Numbered from the stretch's first letter, positions 54,663 to 63,562 are shown. The stretch is DNA of 64,000 nt from an uncultured Devosia sp. (GCF_946479885.1 NZ_CAMLHM010000006.1:1-64000), one strand, 5' to 3'. Translations and numbers: made by a program. The notes: generated by a model from the sequence alone, not told the origin.

Positions 54663-55142
54663 TTACCCAAGATCGCGCGCCATGACAAGCGCGGTGGCCT
54701 GCGACCCGTCGGCCTTGGGGTAATAGCCCTTGCGGGTGGAAATGGTGGCAAAGCCCTCGCGCTGGTAGAGCTTGATGGCCGGCGCATTCTCCTCGCTGAC
54801 CTCAAGGAACATCTTGCGTGCCTGCGATAGCAGCAGGTCCTCGAACGCGGCCTTCAGCAGCGCCTGGCCAATGCGTTTGCCGCGCCATTTGGGGTCCACC
54901 GCAATGGTCAGCAATTCCGCTTCGTCGGCGACCACGCGGATCAGCGCAAATCCGGCAATCCGGCGTTTGGCGTCGCAGGCCACATAGACCGGCGTGTCGG
55001 CATCGCCGAGGAAGCTCTCGAACTCGCCCACCGGCCAGCCGCGATAAAAGCCCTGCGCGTGGATGCGCGCCAATTCCTTGGCATCGGCCATCTTGCCGGG
55101 CTCGATATGCAGCCCCGCCGGGGCCATCCACAGCTTGATCAT
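54663..55142 (-). CDS. rimI: Ribosomal protein S18-alanine N-acetyltransferase (RimI)
   Basis: 159 residues of GNAT fold: ELLTIAVDPKWRGKRIGQAL is the acetyl-CoA motif A and APAIKLYQREGFATISTRKG motif B. Next to tsaB it is the standard RimI arrangement. It acetylates the N-terminus of ribosomal protein S18. Its ATG overlaps the tsaB stop. Confidence 0.92.
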   Translation of the reverse strand: MIKLWMAPAGLHIEPGKMADAKELARIHAQGFYRGWPVGEFESFLGDADTPVYVACDAKRRIAGFALIRVVADEAELLTIAVDPKWRGKRIGQALLKAAFEDLLLSQARKMFLEVSEENAPAIKLYQREGFATISTRKGYYPKADGSQATALVMARDLG

Positions 55143-55744
55143 GCGCCCCGCCTTTCGATCCGCGCCGCCGTCTGCGGCTTGGCATCGGCATCGCGGATAT
55201 AGTTGGGTTCGGGCGGATTGCCAGTGGGGTCCAGCACCGCGCCAAAGCGGGCGAGGGCCGCGATGTCGATGAAGGGCGAGGTTATCAGCGTCGTCCCCGG
55301 CACGATCGCCGCCTGCGCAATGGCCATTGGCAACAGGTCGCCCTGGGTCGCCGGCTGCCCCGGCCCGGCAAAGGTCTGGAAATAGGCTTCGCCCCGCTTT
55401 GCATCGAGCAACACCGTCGCCGGCCCCGCGGCGCCCAGCGACAGCGCGACGAGGCTCGACACGCCAACCACCGGTATGCCCCGCGCCAGTCCGATGCCGC
55501 GCGCGGCGCTGAGGCCGATCCGCAGCCCGGTGAACGAACCGGGTCCCGTCGTCGTCACCACGCGCCCCAGATCGGCATAGCCGAGTCCATTGCGCTCAAG
55601 CAGGTCGGCGATCCGCCCGAAGATCAGCTCGGCATGGCCGGTGGCGATCTCGTCCACCGAAATATCGGTCCGCCCATCGCCCAGCAACAGAGCCAGTTGC
55701 AGGCGCGGCGCGGCGGTGTCGATGGCGAGGGTGATGGGGTTCAT
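55139..55744 (-). CDS. tsaB: tRNA threonylcarbamoyladenosine biosynthesis protein TsaB
   Basis: 201 residues. The actin-like fold start is ITLAIDTAAPRLQLALLLGD; GHAELIFGRIADLLERNGLG and VVTTTGPGSFTGLRIGLSAA are the family signature. It is a platform subunit for TsaD/TsaE in making t6A37 of ANN-decoding tRNAs. It is the first gene of the tsaB-rimI-(fur)-plsC group. Confidence 0.95.
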   Translation of the reverse strand: MNPITLAIDTAAPRLQLALLLGDGRTDISVDEIATGHAELIFGRIADLLERNGLGYADLGRVVTTTGPGSFTGLRIGLSAARGIGLARGIPVVGVSSLVALSLGAAGPATVLLDAKRGEAYFQTFAGPGQPATQGDLLPMAIAQAAIVPGTTLITSPFIDIAALARFGAVLDPTGNPPEPNYIRDADAKPQTAARIERRGA

Positions 55745-55760
55745 CTGCAACTGTTCCAGT

Positions 55761-55846
55761 AGACCTCATCCTGAGCCTGTCGAAGGACGAGGTCGTGGCA
55801 CCATCTATGGCACGCCCTCGTGGTTCGACAAGCTCACCATGAGGGC
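55761..55846. repeat. CCTCATCCTGAGC / GCTCACCATGAGG inverted repeat, copy 2
   Basis: Half-sites CCTCATCCTGAGCCTGTCGA plus AGGACGAGG and GGTTCGACAAGCTCACCATG plus AGGG, matching the element at 37651-37728. It lies in the divergent tsaB-lnt gap of about 200 bases, which otherwise shows no recognisable feature. Confidence 0.85.
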
Positions 55847-55946
55847 TAGTACCGGGCAGGGGCATCACAACCGGTCCACCGCCTTGACGCCCCACCCCTC
55901 CCCAGCGACCTTGCGGCATGCACCCTGATTCGATCAAAGCTCCGAT

Positions 55947-57560
55947 ATGACCTGGCTGGCCGAGACCGCCATGCTGAGCCATGGCTGGCGGCGCTTCCTG
56001 CTGCTGGTCCTGGCGGGCGCCATTGCTGGCCTCTCCGTGCCGCCGCTCTTCGTCGTGCCGGCTTTGTTCGTGGCCTTTCCCGTCTGGGTCTGGTGCCTCG
56101 ACGGGGCCGAGCGGGTGCGCGGCTGGCGCCGTCTTGTCGGTCCCGCCTTCACCATCGGTTTTGCCTTCGGTTGGGGCTATTTCACCGTCGCCTTCCACTG
56201 GCTGGGCGCCGCTTTCTTCGTCGATGGCGGCATCATGCTGGTGCTGATGCCCTTTGCCATCCTGGCCCTGGCGGCCATGATCGCCTTCTTCTGGGGCGTC
56301 GCCAGCGCCCTGGCGCACCTGTTCTGGTCGCACGGCCCATGGCGCATCGTTACGCTCGCGACCTTCCTCACCATGGCCGAATGGGCGCGCGGCCATGTGC
56401 TGACAGGCTTCCCCTTCGATCTGCTCGGCTATGCGCTGACCCCGACCGACGAGATGATGCAGATCACCTCGGTCATCGGCATCTATGGCCTCACCTATGT
56501 CGCCGCGCTCCTGGCCATGACCCCGGCGCTGATCTGGCCGGCCGACGACCGTAGCCTCAGCCGCCGGCTGCTGCCGCTGTTCCTGGCCTTGCTCGTCATC
56601 GCCGGGCAACTAGCCTATGGCTACAATCGCCTCGTCGGCACGACGTCCACCGAACGCTCGGACATCGCCCTGCGCCTGGTGCAGCCACTGGTTTACGAGC
56701 ATGCCGATTTCGGCAATGTCGATCCGGTGGCCCTCATCGACCGCCTGCTGATGCTCAGCGATATGCGCATGGATCCGGCCGACCTGGGGCTGGCCGATGT
56801 CACCCACCTGGTGTGGCCCGAATCCAGCCTGCCCTTTTTCCTCGCCACCTATCCCGAGGCGCTGGCCCGCATTGCCCGGCTGCTGCCCGACACCACGACG
56901 CTGTTGACCGGCGCGCCACGCCAGCAATACGAGCCCGGCGCCACCGAGCCCTCCGGCCCGCCCTTCAATTCACTGCTGGCCATCGACACCAGTGGCGAGG
57001 TCATCGCCAGCTATGACAAGTCCCATCTGGTGCCGTTCGGCGAGTTCCTGCCCTTTGGCGAATTCTTCGCCAGGCTGGGCATCAAGCAGTTCGTTCCCGG
57101 CGCCGAGGGCTGGGCCCATGGCGATGCGCGCCGCCGGCTGATGAGCCTGCCGGCCACCCCGCCTTTCCTTGCCCTCATCTGCTACGAAATCCTGTTCTCG
57201 GGCGATCTGGGCGATACCGAAGGCGCGCAGTTCCTCCTCAACATCACCAACGACGCCTGGTTCGATGGCTCCATCGGCCCGGCCCAACATGCCCATCACG
57301 CCCGCATTCGTGCGGTGGAAGAGGGTATGAGCCTGGTGCGGTCGGCCAATTCAGGCCTCACCTTCGCCACCGATCCGCTGGGCCGCATCACCGCCGAAAT
57401 TGCCCCCCAGCAGATGGCCGCGCTCGATGTCCGCCCGCATGAGCGGCTGGCCTCGACGGTGTTTTCGCGCGTCCGCCACTGGCCGCTGCTGGTGGCGCTG
57501 CTGGCGGGCCTGCTCATCTCGCTAGTCGCCGTCCGCGGCGATCGTCGGCGGCCGCTCTAG
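55947..57560 (+). CDS. lnt: Apolipoprotein N-acyltransferase
   Basis: 537 residues: several N-terminal TM helices, a C-terminal nitrilase-like (CN hydrolase) domain and a last TM helix (PLLVALLAGLLISLVAV). The catalytic triad is visible: Glu in THLVWPESSLP, Lys in SYDKSHLVPFGEFLP and Cys in FLALICYEILF. It adds the third acyl chain to lipoproteins in the inner membrane. Its usual neighbours miaB, phoH, ybeY and corC are not here. Confidence 0.95.
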   Translation: MTWLAETAMLSHGWRRFLLLVLAGAIAGLSVPPLFVVPALFVAFPVWVWCLDGAERVRGWRRLVGPAFTIGFAFGWGYFTVAFHWLGAAFFVDGGIMLVLMPFAILALAAMIAFFWGVASALAHLFWSHGPWRIVTLATFLTMAEWARGHVLTGFPFDLLGYALTPTDEMMQITSVIGIYGLTYVAALLAMTPALIWPADDRSLSRRLLPLFLALLVIAGQLAYGYNRLVGTTSTERSDIALRLVQPLVYEHADFGNVDPVALIDRLLMLSDMRMDPADLGLADVTHLVWPESSLPFFLATYPEALARIARLLPDTTTLLTGAPRQQYEPGATEPSGPPFNSLLAIDTSGEVIASYDKSHLVPFGEFLPFGEFFARLGIKQFVPGAEGWAHGDARRRLMSLPATPPFLALICYEILFSGDLGDTEGAQFLLNITNDAWFDGSIGPAQHAHHARIRAVEEGMSLVRSANSGLTFATDPLGRITAEIAPQQMAALDVRPHERLASTVFSRVRHWPLLVALLAGLLISLVAVRGDRRRPL

Positions 57561-57633
57561 CAGCGCTGCCCTTTGCCTTCCCATTGCCCCCTTGCTGTGT
57601 CATCACGGGGATATATCCAATTGCGAGTGAGCC

Positions 57634-58248
57634 ATGACCATCCGACTGCATCGCGGCGATCTGCCTGACCTCAGCCGCTATGGCCGCGAGGTCGCGATCG
57701 ACACCGAGACCATGGGGCTCGATCCCCATCGCGACCGGCTCTGCGTCATCCAGCTCTCGCCGGGCGATGGCAGTGCCGATGTCGTGCAGCTCCCCCAGGG
57801 CGCCACCGAGGCGCCCAATCTGGTCAAACTGCTCGCCGATCCCGGCGTCACCAAGATCTTCCACTATGCCCGCTTCGATGTCGCCGCCCTCAAGCAGCGC
57901 TTTGGCGTGGTGACCGGCCCGGTCTATTGCACCAAGATCGCTTCGCGCCTGGTGCGCACCTATACCGATCGCCATGGCCTCAAGGACCTGGTGCGCGAAT
58001 TGCTCAATGTCGACCTTAGTAAGCAGCAGCAGAGTTCGGACTGGGGCGCCGACAAGCTCACCGACGCCCAGCTCGATTATGCCGCATCCGATGTGCTCTA
58101 CCTGCACGATCTCAAGCGCCATCTCGATCGCATGCTCAAGCGCGAGAACCGCATGGACCTGGCGCAGCAGTGTTTTGAATTCCTCAAGACGCGTTGCGAG
58201 CTCGATCTCCTGGGCTGGCAGGAAACCGATATCTTCGCCCACAGCTGA
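57634..58248 (+). CDS. Ribonuclease D-like 3'-5' exonuclease (single-domain)
   Basis: 204 residues of DEDDy exonuclease only: VAIDTETMGLDPHRDRLCVI (DxE), KIFHYARFDVAAL (Asp) and DAQLDYAASDVLYLHDLKRH (Y-D). The HRDC domains of E. coli RNase D are absent, as is common in the short alphaproteobacterial form. It trims structured RNA 3' ends. It begins 73 bases after lnt and 11 bases before lptC. Confidence 0.9.
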   Translation: MTIRLHRGDLPDLSRYGREVAIDTETMGLDPHRDRLCVIQLSPGDGSADVVQLPQGATEAPNLVKLLADPGVTKIFHYARFDVAALKQRFGVVTGPVYCTKIASRLVRTYTDRHGLKDLVRELLNVDLSKQQQSSDWGADKLTDAQLDYAASDVLYLHDLKRHLDRMLKRENRMDLAQQCFEFLKTRCELDLLGWQETDIFAHS

Positions 58249-58259
58249 AGGCCCGATCC

Positions 58260-58913
58260 ATGAACCTGCAGGCTGATGCGGCCCAGCGCCTGGCGGTCTA
58301 CCAGGGCCTTGAGGCCCGCAACCGCATCGTGGCGATCCTGCGCATCGGTGTGCCGGTACTGGGGGCGGTGGCTCTGTCGGGCCTGCTGCTGCAGATCTAT
58401 GTGTCCAGCCAGAAGGCCCGCTTTGGTATCAGCCAGGTTGTCGTCTCGCCCGATAGCGTCAGCGTCGAAACGCCGGAATATTCCGGCGTGCTCGATGATG
58501 GCACCGCCTATCGCGTCTCGGCCACCTCGGCCCGGGCCGCGGTGGACGCCACCGACCGCATCGGCCTCAGCGACGCCGCGCTGACCATGGTCAAGCCTGA
58601 TGGCGTAACGATCGTCGTCGAAACCCCCACCGCCGTCCTCGATACCACCACCCAGATCGTCGAGATCCCCGGCCGGGCGCAGGTCGGCAACTCCCTGGGC
58701 ACGTCAGGCGTTCTGCGCGGTACGGTGTTTGACTATGTGGCGCAGCGGCTCACCGGCAGAGGCCCGGTTGATCTGGTCTATGCCGACGGCACCCAGATCA
58801 AGGCCGACGGCCTCACCTACGATGCCGCTGCGCTGGTCTGGACATTCACCCGCGCCACCGTCACCTTGCCTGATACGCCCGGAGCCAATCAAACCGCGAT
58901 GCCCAAACCATGA
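58260..58913 (+). CDS. lptC: LPS export ABC transporter periplasmic protein LptC
   Basis: 217 residues with one N-terminal TM helix (IVAILRIGVPVLGAVALSGL), then a beta-jellyroll periplasmic domain (SVETPEYSGVLDDGTAYRVS, TTQIVEIPGRAQVGNS). It bridges LptB2FG to LptA. It lies in the lptC-lptA-lptB-rpoN order and overlaps lptA by 4 bases (ATGA). Confidence 0.9.
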   Translation: MNLQADAAQRLAVYQGLEARNRIVAILRIGVPVLGAVALSGLLLQIYVSSQKARFGISQVVVSPDSVSVETPEYSGVLDDGTAYRVSATSARAAVDATDRIGLSDAALTMVKPDGVTIVVETPTAVLDTTTQIVEIPGRAQVGNSLGTSGVLRGTVFDYVAQRLTGRGPVDLVYADGTQIKADGLTYDAAALVWTFTRATVTLPDTPGANQTAMPKP

Positions 58914-59365
58914 TCAAGCGTTTCATGCTGGCCGCCGCCCTGCTGCTTCTGGCGCAGCCTGCCTTCGCCCAGCAGCCGGTGCAGATCAGCTCCGATCTCT
59001 TCACCGTCGATGAGAAGACCAAGGAAGCCGTGTTCACCGGCAACGTCGTGGTGGTCCATCCCACGGTCAAGGTCTGGGCCGACAAGGTCATCGCCGTCTA
59101 TGGCCAGGCTGGCCCCAGCGATATCGAGAGCTTCATTGCCTCGGGTTCGGTGAAGCTCGAAACATCCGAGCAGACGGCCACCGGCGACCGGGCCGTGTTC
59201 ACGCCCGGCGATCAGCTGCTGCGCCTCACCGGCAATGTCCAGGTCATCAATACCAGCGGCACCATCCAGGCCGGTGAGCTTGTCGTGAACATGCAGACCA
59301 ACGTATCCACCTTCACCAGTTCAGGCAGCGGCGGCCGCGTCACTGGCGTGTTCACCAGCCAATGA
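58910..59365 (+). CDS. lptA: LPS transport periplasmic protein LptA
   Basis: 151 residues: a Sec signal peptide (MIKRFMLAAALLLLAQPAFA) and an OstA-like beta-jellyroll (VQISSDLFTVDEKTKEAVFT, GNVVVVHPTVKVWADKVIAV). It forms the bridge carrying LPS across the periplasm. It overlaps lptC and lptB by 4 bases each, giving full coupling. Confidence 0.93.
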   Translation: MIKRFMLAAALLLLAQPAFAQQPVQISSDLFTVDEKTKEAVFTGNVVVVHPTVKVWADKVIAVYGQAGPSDIESFIASGSVKLETSEQTATGDRAVFTPGDQLLRLTGNVQVINTSGTIQAGELVVNMQTNVSTFTSSGSGGRVTGVFTSQ

Positions 59366-60120
59366 CGGACGCTTCGGGTAAGCCGCGCATCGACCAGACC
59401 GGTTGGCTGGTCGCCCATAGCCTGGCCAAGAGCTTCGGCAAGCGCGTCGTGGTGCGCGATGTCTCCATTGCTGTGCGCCGTGGCGAGGCCGTTGGTCTGC
59501 TCGGTCCCAACGGCGCCGGCAAGACCACGGTTTTCACCATGATCATGGGCCTGGTCAAACCCGATGCCGGCTCGATCAGCCTCGACGGGCGCGAGATCAC
59601 CCGGCTACCACTGTTCCAGCGCGGCCAGCTCGGCATCGGCTACCTGCCGCAGGAGCCCTCGATTTTCCGCGGCCTCAGCGTCCGCGGCAACATCATGGCG
59701 GTGCTGGAAAACCATGTGAAGGGCAAGGCGGAGCGCCATGCCCGGCTCGAGGCGCTGCTCGATGAATTCTCCATCCGCCACCTGGCCAAGGCCAATGCGC
59801 TGGCTCTGTCGGGCGGCGAGCGCCGCCGCGTCGAGATTGCGCGCGCCCTGGCCGCCGATCCGGTCTTCATGCTGCTCGACGAACCCTTTGCCGGCGTCGA
59901 TCCCATCGCGGTCAACGAGGTCAAGGGCCTGGGGCGCCAGCTCACCCGCCGCGGCATTGGCGTCTTGATCACCGACCATGCCGTCCGCGAAACGCTGGGC
60001 CTGGTCGACCGCGCCTATGTCATCCATGGCGGCAAGGTGATGATCCAGGGTCGCCCCGAAACCATCAGCGCCGACCCAGACGCGCGAAGGGTGTATCTCG
60101 GCGAGGGGTTTGAACTCTAG
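59362..60120 (+). CDS. lptB: LPS export ABC transporter ATP-binding protein LptB
   Basis: 252 residues. Walker A GLLGPNGAGKTTVFTMIMGL, signature LSGGERRRVEIARALA, Walker B FMLLDEPFAGVDPIAV and switch VLITDHAVRETLGLVD are all present. RGQLGIGYLPQEPSIFRGLS is the LptB Q-loop. It powers LPS extraction with LptF/LptG, which are not in the window. Confidence 0.96.
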   Translation: MTDASGKPRIDQTGWLVAHSLAKSFGKRVVVRDVSIAVRRGEAVGLLGPNGAGKTTVFTMIMGLVKPDAGSISLDGREITRLPLFQRGQLGIGYLPQEPSIFRGLSVRGNIMAVLENHVKGKAERHARLEALLDEFSIRHLAKANALALSGGERRRVEIARALAADPVFMLLDEPFAGVDPIAVNEVKGLGRQLTRRGIGVLITDHAVRETLGLVDRAYVIHGGKVMIQGRPETISADPDARRVYLGEGFEL

Positions 60121-60190
60121 GCTGCGACCCGCAGGGGCAAATCGCTCCAGGGGAGCGATTTGAGCAGACTAGGCCATGAGGGCTACGCTC
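60119..60190. repeat. GCCCTCATGGCC...AAATCGCTCC hairpin repeat, copy 2
   Basis: AAATCGCTCC, loop AGG, GGAGCGATTT at 60139-60161, followed by the complement of GCCCTCATGGCCTA. It is in opposite orientation to 51061-51110. It follows the lptB stop and could act as a 3' hairpin. Confidence 0.78.
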
Positions 60191-60232
60191 GAATGGCGGA
60201 GGATATTTGCCCCGGCATCGGAGTGCCGGCAC

Positions 60233-60249
60233 TTGGCACAGAACTTGCC
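60233..60249 (+). promoter_or_regulatory. Sigma-54 (-24/-12) promoter of rpoN
   Basis: TTGGCACAGAACTTGCC matches the TTGGCAC-N5-TTGC consensus, with exact GG-N10-GC spacing (GG 60235-60236, GC 60247-60248). The predicted start lies about 65-70 bases before the rpoN ATG. It suggests that rpoN depends on, or is modulated by, its own product. Confidence 0.75.
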
Positions 60250-60326
60250 CTACGCGCCAAATTGAGTCATGGTCCCGCACCGCAAACGCCGGAAACGGCC
60301 CCCATTGCCCCGAGGGTTTCGATTTA

Positions 60327-61838
60327 ATGGCACTTTCGCCGCGTCTGGAATTTCGTCAGGCCCAAAGCCTGACACTGACGCCGCAACTGATGCAGTCGAT
60401 CCGGCTGCTGCAGCTCAGCCACCTTGAGCTCAACGACTTCGTCGATGCCGAATTGCTCCGCAACCCGCTGCTCGAGCGCGAGGATGGCAGCGAGCCCGGC
60501 GAGGCCGAGCCGCCCGAAATCCCCGAGCGTTCCACCGAAATCAGCGCCTACGAAGATACCGTCGATCGCGGCGATCGCATCCAGGACGCCACCTCTATTG
60601 CCGATGGTTACGACACCTCGGTCGATAACGTCTTTCCCGACCAGAGCGCGCAGGACCAGCTCAATCCGCAGAGCCGGCTCGATCGCAATGGCTCCAGCGA
60701 AGCCGGCGAAGCGCCCGATATCGACCAGTTCGTCGCCAGTCGCCCGCTGTTGAGCGAGCACCTCGAAAACCAGTCCAACATGATCCTGCGTACCCCGGCC
60801 GATCGCCTGATCGCCCGGCACCTGATCGATGGTCTCAACGAGGCCGGCTATCTCACGACCGATCTTGATGCCCTGGCCGAGCAGCTCGGGGCCGAGCGCG
60901 CCGATATCGATGCGGTGCTCGATGCCCTCCAGGGCTGCGACCCGATCGGCGTCTTTGCCCGCTCGGTGCCCGAATGCCTTGCCATCCAGCTCCGCGACCG
61001 CGACCGCCTCGATCCGATGATGCTGGCTTTGCTCGACAATATCGGCATGCTGGCCGAGCACAACATGGCCGGGCTGATGCGCGCGGTCGGCTGTGACCGC
61101 GAGGATCTCGCCGATATGCTGGCCGAAATCCGCCAGCTCGACCCCAAGCCGGGCCTGGCCTTCGATAGCGGCCCGGTCGAGTCGGTGGTGCCCGATGTCT
61201 TCGTCCGCCGTGGCCCCGATGGCGCCTGGCAGATCGAACTCAATACCGAAACCCTGCCGCGCGTATTGGTCAACCGCGTCTACTACGCCACCGTCACCAA
61301 GAAGACCCGCGACCCGGCCGAGAAGTCATTTCTGTCCGATTGCCTGGCCACCGCCAACTGGCTGACCAAGAGCCTGGACCAGCGGGCCCAGACCATTCTC
61401 AAGGTGGCCGCCGAAATCGTGCGCCAGCAGGATGGTTTCCTCACCCATGGCATCGCCCATCTCAGGCCCATGACACTCAAGATGGTGGCCGAAACCATCG
61501 ACATGCATGAATCCACCGTCAGCCGCGTCACCTCCAACAAATATATGGCGACGCCGCGCGGCCTCTACGAAATGAAGTACTTCTTCACCACCGCCATCGC
61601 CTCCAGCGACGGTGGCGGCGATCACTCAGCCGAAGCGGTGCGCCACCGCATCCGCCAGCTCATCGATGCCGAAGCCATCAGCGACATTCTCTCGGACGAC
61701 ACGATCGCCGAAGTGCTCAAGAAGGAGCAGGGCATCGACGTCGCCCGCCGCACCGTGGCCAAGTACCGCGAGGGCATGAACATCCCTTCGTCGGTTATCC
61801 GCCGGCGGCAGAAGAAAAATCTCGAGAAGGTGGGGTAG
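60327..61838 (+). CDS. rpoN: RNA polymerase sigma-54 factor
   Basis: 503 residues. Region I (PRLEFRQAQSLTLTPQLMQS), an acidic region II, the core-binding region, HTH (HESTVSRVTSNKYMATPRGL) and the RpoN box (RRTVAKYREG, about residues 474-483) are present. It directs transcription of nitrogen and other regulons with enhancer-binding proteins. It is followed by hpf and ptsN as in most proteobacteria. Confidence 0.97.
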   Translation: MALSPRLEFRQAQSLTLTPQLMQSIRLLQLSHLELNDFVDAELLRNPLLEREDGSEPGEAEPPEIPERSTEISAYEDTVDRGDRIQDATSIADGYDTSVDNVFPDQSAQDQLNPQSRLDRNGSSEAGEAPDIDQFVASRPLLSEHLENQSNMILRTPADRLIARHLIDGLNEAGYLTTDLDALAEQLGAERADIDAVLDALQGCDPIGVFARSVPECLAIQLRDRDRLDPMMLALLDNIGMLAEHNMAGLMRAVGCDREDLADMLAEIRQLDPKPGLAFDSGPVESVVPDVFVRRGPDGAWQIELNTETLPRVLVNRVYYATVTKKTRDPAEKSFLSDCLATANWLTKSLDQRAQTILKVAAEIVRQQDGFLTHGIAHLRPMTLKMVAETIDMHESTVSRVTSNKYMATPRGLYEMKYFFTTAIASSDGGGDHSAEAVRHRIRQLIDAEAISDILSDDTIAEVLKKEQGIDVARRTVAKYREGMNIPSSVIRRRQKKNLEKVG

Positions 61839-61864
61839 GGCCTCGCTGTTTGTCCCACCCTCGG

Positions 61865-61947
61865 GCGTTCCCTCGGGCCTGACCCGAGGGCCTCTCGCCG
61901 CTTGTGTCGCGCCGATAGTGGCCCTCGGGTCGAGCCCGAGGGAACGC
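61865..61947. repeat. GCGTTCCCTCGGG inverted pair
   Basis: Outer arms GCGTTCCCTCGGGC and GCCCGAGGGAACGC are perfect complements. Each also forms its own hairpin: CCCTCGGGCCTGACCCGAGGG on the left, CCCTCGGGTCGAGCCCGAGGG on the right. It starts 26 bases after the rpoN stop. Confidence 0.88.
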
Positions 61948-62169
61948 GGTGTCAAACGATGGGGTCGCGGAAGCGCGCCGCTTGGCCGGCCTCTGGCGCA
62001 GCAAATCACCATGCCGGCCTTAACCGCCCGCGAAGGCTAAGGCCATTGTGTGGCGATGTCCAAGACATAAACGAACCCGACAAGGGTCTTGCGCATTGCG
62101 TCACCGGCGCGGGCGGGTCTAGCATCATCCATGCTGGCTCCCCACATGCATCGGGTAGGCAGCAGGCGT

Positions 62170-62200
62170 GATCCCGAAACCGGGAACCGGCTTCGAGATC
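62170..62200. repeat. GATCCCGAAACCGGGAACCGG palindromic repeat
   Basis: GATCCCGAAACCGG, then GAACCGGCTTCGAGATC, an imperfect palindrome resembling a repeat common in Rhizobiales intergenic regions. It is about 130 bases before hpf. Confidence 0.65.
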
Positions 62201-62327
62201 CTCGCGTCGACTGGAGCGCTCCAGCAATGGCGGTTACCGCCTTTGCCGTCCGGAAGCGCCACCAACTGATATGGGACCTTTCCGCATTGCGGCACTGGCC
62301 CCACAACGACAGAAGGAAGAGGAAGCC

Positions 62328-62903
62328 ATGACTTTACGCGTTTCGGGAAAGAACATGGATGTTGGCGATGCCCTGCGCGGCAAGGCCGAGGATCATTTTG
62401 CGGCCGTGGTCGGCAAGTATTTCGACGGCGGCTATGACGGACATCTCACCCTTACTCCCGATGGCATCGGCTTCCGCGCCGATTGCGTAGTCCACCTCGA
62501 TTCCGGCGCCACCCTTCAGGCCAGTGCCCAGGGCGGCGACGCCACCAGTGCCTATGAAGGCATGGCTCTCAATATCGAAAAGCGCCTGCGCCGCTACAAT
62601 CGCCGGCTCAAGCAGCGTCCGCGCGGCGCCAATGGCAGCGCCGATGGGATGACTGCCCAGTATACCGTCTTCGGCACGTCCGATGATCTGGAGGAGCTCG
62701 ATGACGACTACGCGCCACCGGTTATCGCCGAAACCACCAAGAACCTGCGTCAGCTGAGCGTAGAGGAGGCGGTGATGGAACTGGACCTGACCGGTAGCCA
62801 GGTTGTGATGTTCCGCCATGCTGGACATGGCGGGCTGAATGTGGTCTATCGCCGCTCCGACGGCAATATAGGCTGGATTGATCCAGCCCTCGGGGCCAAT
62901 TAA
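62328..62903 (+). CDS. hpf: Ribosome hibernation-promoting factor, long form
   Basis: 191 residues. The N-terminal ribosome-binding domain (LRVSGKNMDVGDALRGKAED, GDATSAYEGMALNIEKRLRR) is joined by a linker to a C-terminal dimerisation domain (LSVEEAVMELDLTGSQVVMF, NVVYRRSDGNIGWI). Long HPF forms 100S ribosomes in stationary phase. GGAAG lies about 4 bases before ATG 62328. It sits between rpoN and ptsN as expected. Confidence 0.95.
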   Translation: MTLRVSGKNMDVGDALRGKAEDHFAAVVGKYFDGGYDGHLTLTPDGIGFRADCVVHLDSGATLQASAQGGDATSAYEGMALNIEKRLRRYNRRLKQRPRGANGSADGMTAQYTVFGTSDDLEELDDDYAPPVIAETTKNLRQLSVEEAVMELDLTGSQVVMFRHAGHGGLNVVYRRSDGNIGWIDPALGAN

Positions 62904-62951
62904 ACCGCGTCCTGCGCCAACATCACCCGCGTTTATCCTAGGGCAGACTTA

Positions 62952-63419
62952 ATGGAATTGGCCGATATCCTGGCTAAGCGTGCCGTGCTGTGTTGCAACG
63001 GCACGCTGACGAAACGCCAGTTGTTTGAAGACCTTGCCGAGCGGGCAGCGGAAATCACCGGACATAGTGCGGCCGAGATCCGCGACGCGATCACCAGTCG
63101 CGAGGAACTCGGTTCGACCGGCCTGGGCAATGGTATCGCCATCCCGCATGGCAAGATCGCTGGCCTCAAGGGCGTCACCGCGCTGGTCGCGCGGCTGGAG
63201 CAGCCGATCGACTTTGATTCGGTCGACGACCAGCCGGTCGATATCGTGGTGATGCTGCTGGCCCCCACGGGCGCCGGCGCCGATCATCTCAAGGCCTTGT
63301 CCCGCGTTGCCCGCCTGCTGCGCACCGAGGCGGTGGTCGAAGAGCTGCGGTCCGCCACCGATCCGGACCAGCTCCACGCCATCTTCACCGCCCCGGTCGC
63401 CACGCACTACGCCGCCTGA
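62952..63419 (+). CDS. ptsN: PTS IIA-like nitrogen-regulatory protein PtsN (EIIA-Ntr)
   Basis: 155 residues. The phosphorylated His66 lies in GLGNGIAIPHGKIAGLKGVT, and VDIVVMLLAPTGAGADHLKA is conserved. It is a phosphoryl acceptor in the nitrogen PTS and adjusts K+ and N metabolism. It follows hpf with a 48-base gap and is closed by a strong terminator. Confidence 0.95.
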   Translation: MELADILAKRAVLCCNGTLTKRQLFEDLAERAAEITGHSAAEIRDAITSREELGSTGLGNGIAIPHGKIAGLKGVTALVARLEQPIDFDSVDDQPVDIVVMLLAPTGAGADHLKALSRVARLLRTEAVVEELRSATDPDQLHAIFTAPVATHYAA

Positions 63420-63427
63420 GCAAACAA

Positions 63428-63457
63428 AAACCCTCTGGTAAGCCAGAGGGTTTGCTT
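63428..63457 (+). terminator. Rho-independent terminator after ptsN
   Basis: Stem AAACCCTCTGG / CCAGAGGGTTT with loop TAAG, 11 bp; T-rich tract follows (TTTGCTTT). An A-run on the other side could also let it work on the minus strand for the convergent DUF1150 gene. Confidence 0.88.
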
Positions 63458-63502
63458 TGAGCGCTACGCGGGGACTTGCCCCGAAATCTCCACCCTTTCT
63501 CG

Positions 63503-63533
63503 GTGTCATCCCGGGTCGAGCCCGGGGTGACAC
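63503..63533. repeat. GTGTCATCCCGGG palindromic repeat
   Basis: GTGTCATCCCGGG, TCGAG, then CCCGGGGTGACAC: a near-perfect 13-bp inverted repeat between convergent genes, related in structure to the element at 61865-61947. Confidence 0.82.
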
Positions 63534-63562
63534 GTTGCGTGGGGGGGTGTTCCGTGCCGACG

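Larger units (their letters stand above)
61839..62327 (+). other. 489-base rpoN-hpf intergenic region
   Basis: It holds two repeats listed separately, 61865-61947 and 62170-62200. The remainder contains no convincing reading frame. A promoter for hpf is expected here, but I cannot place one with confidence. Confidence 0.6.
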
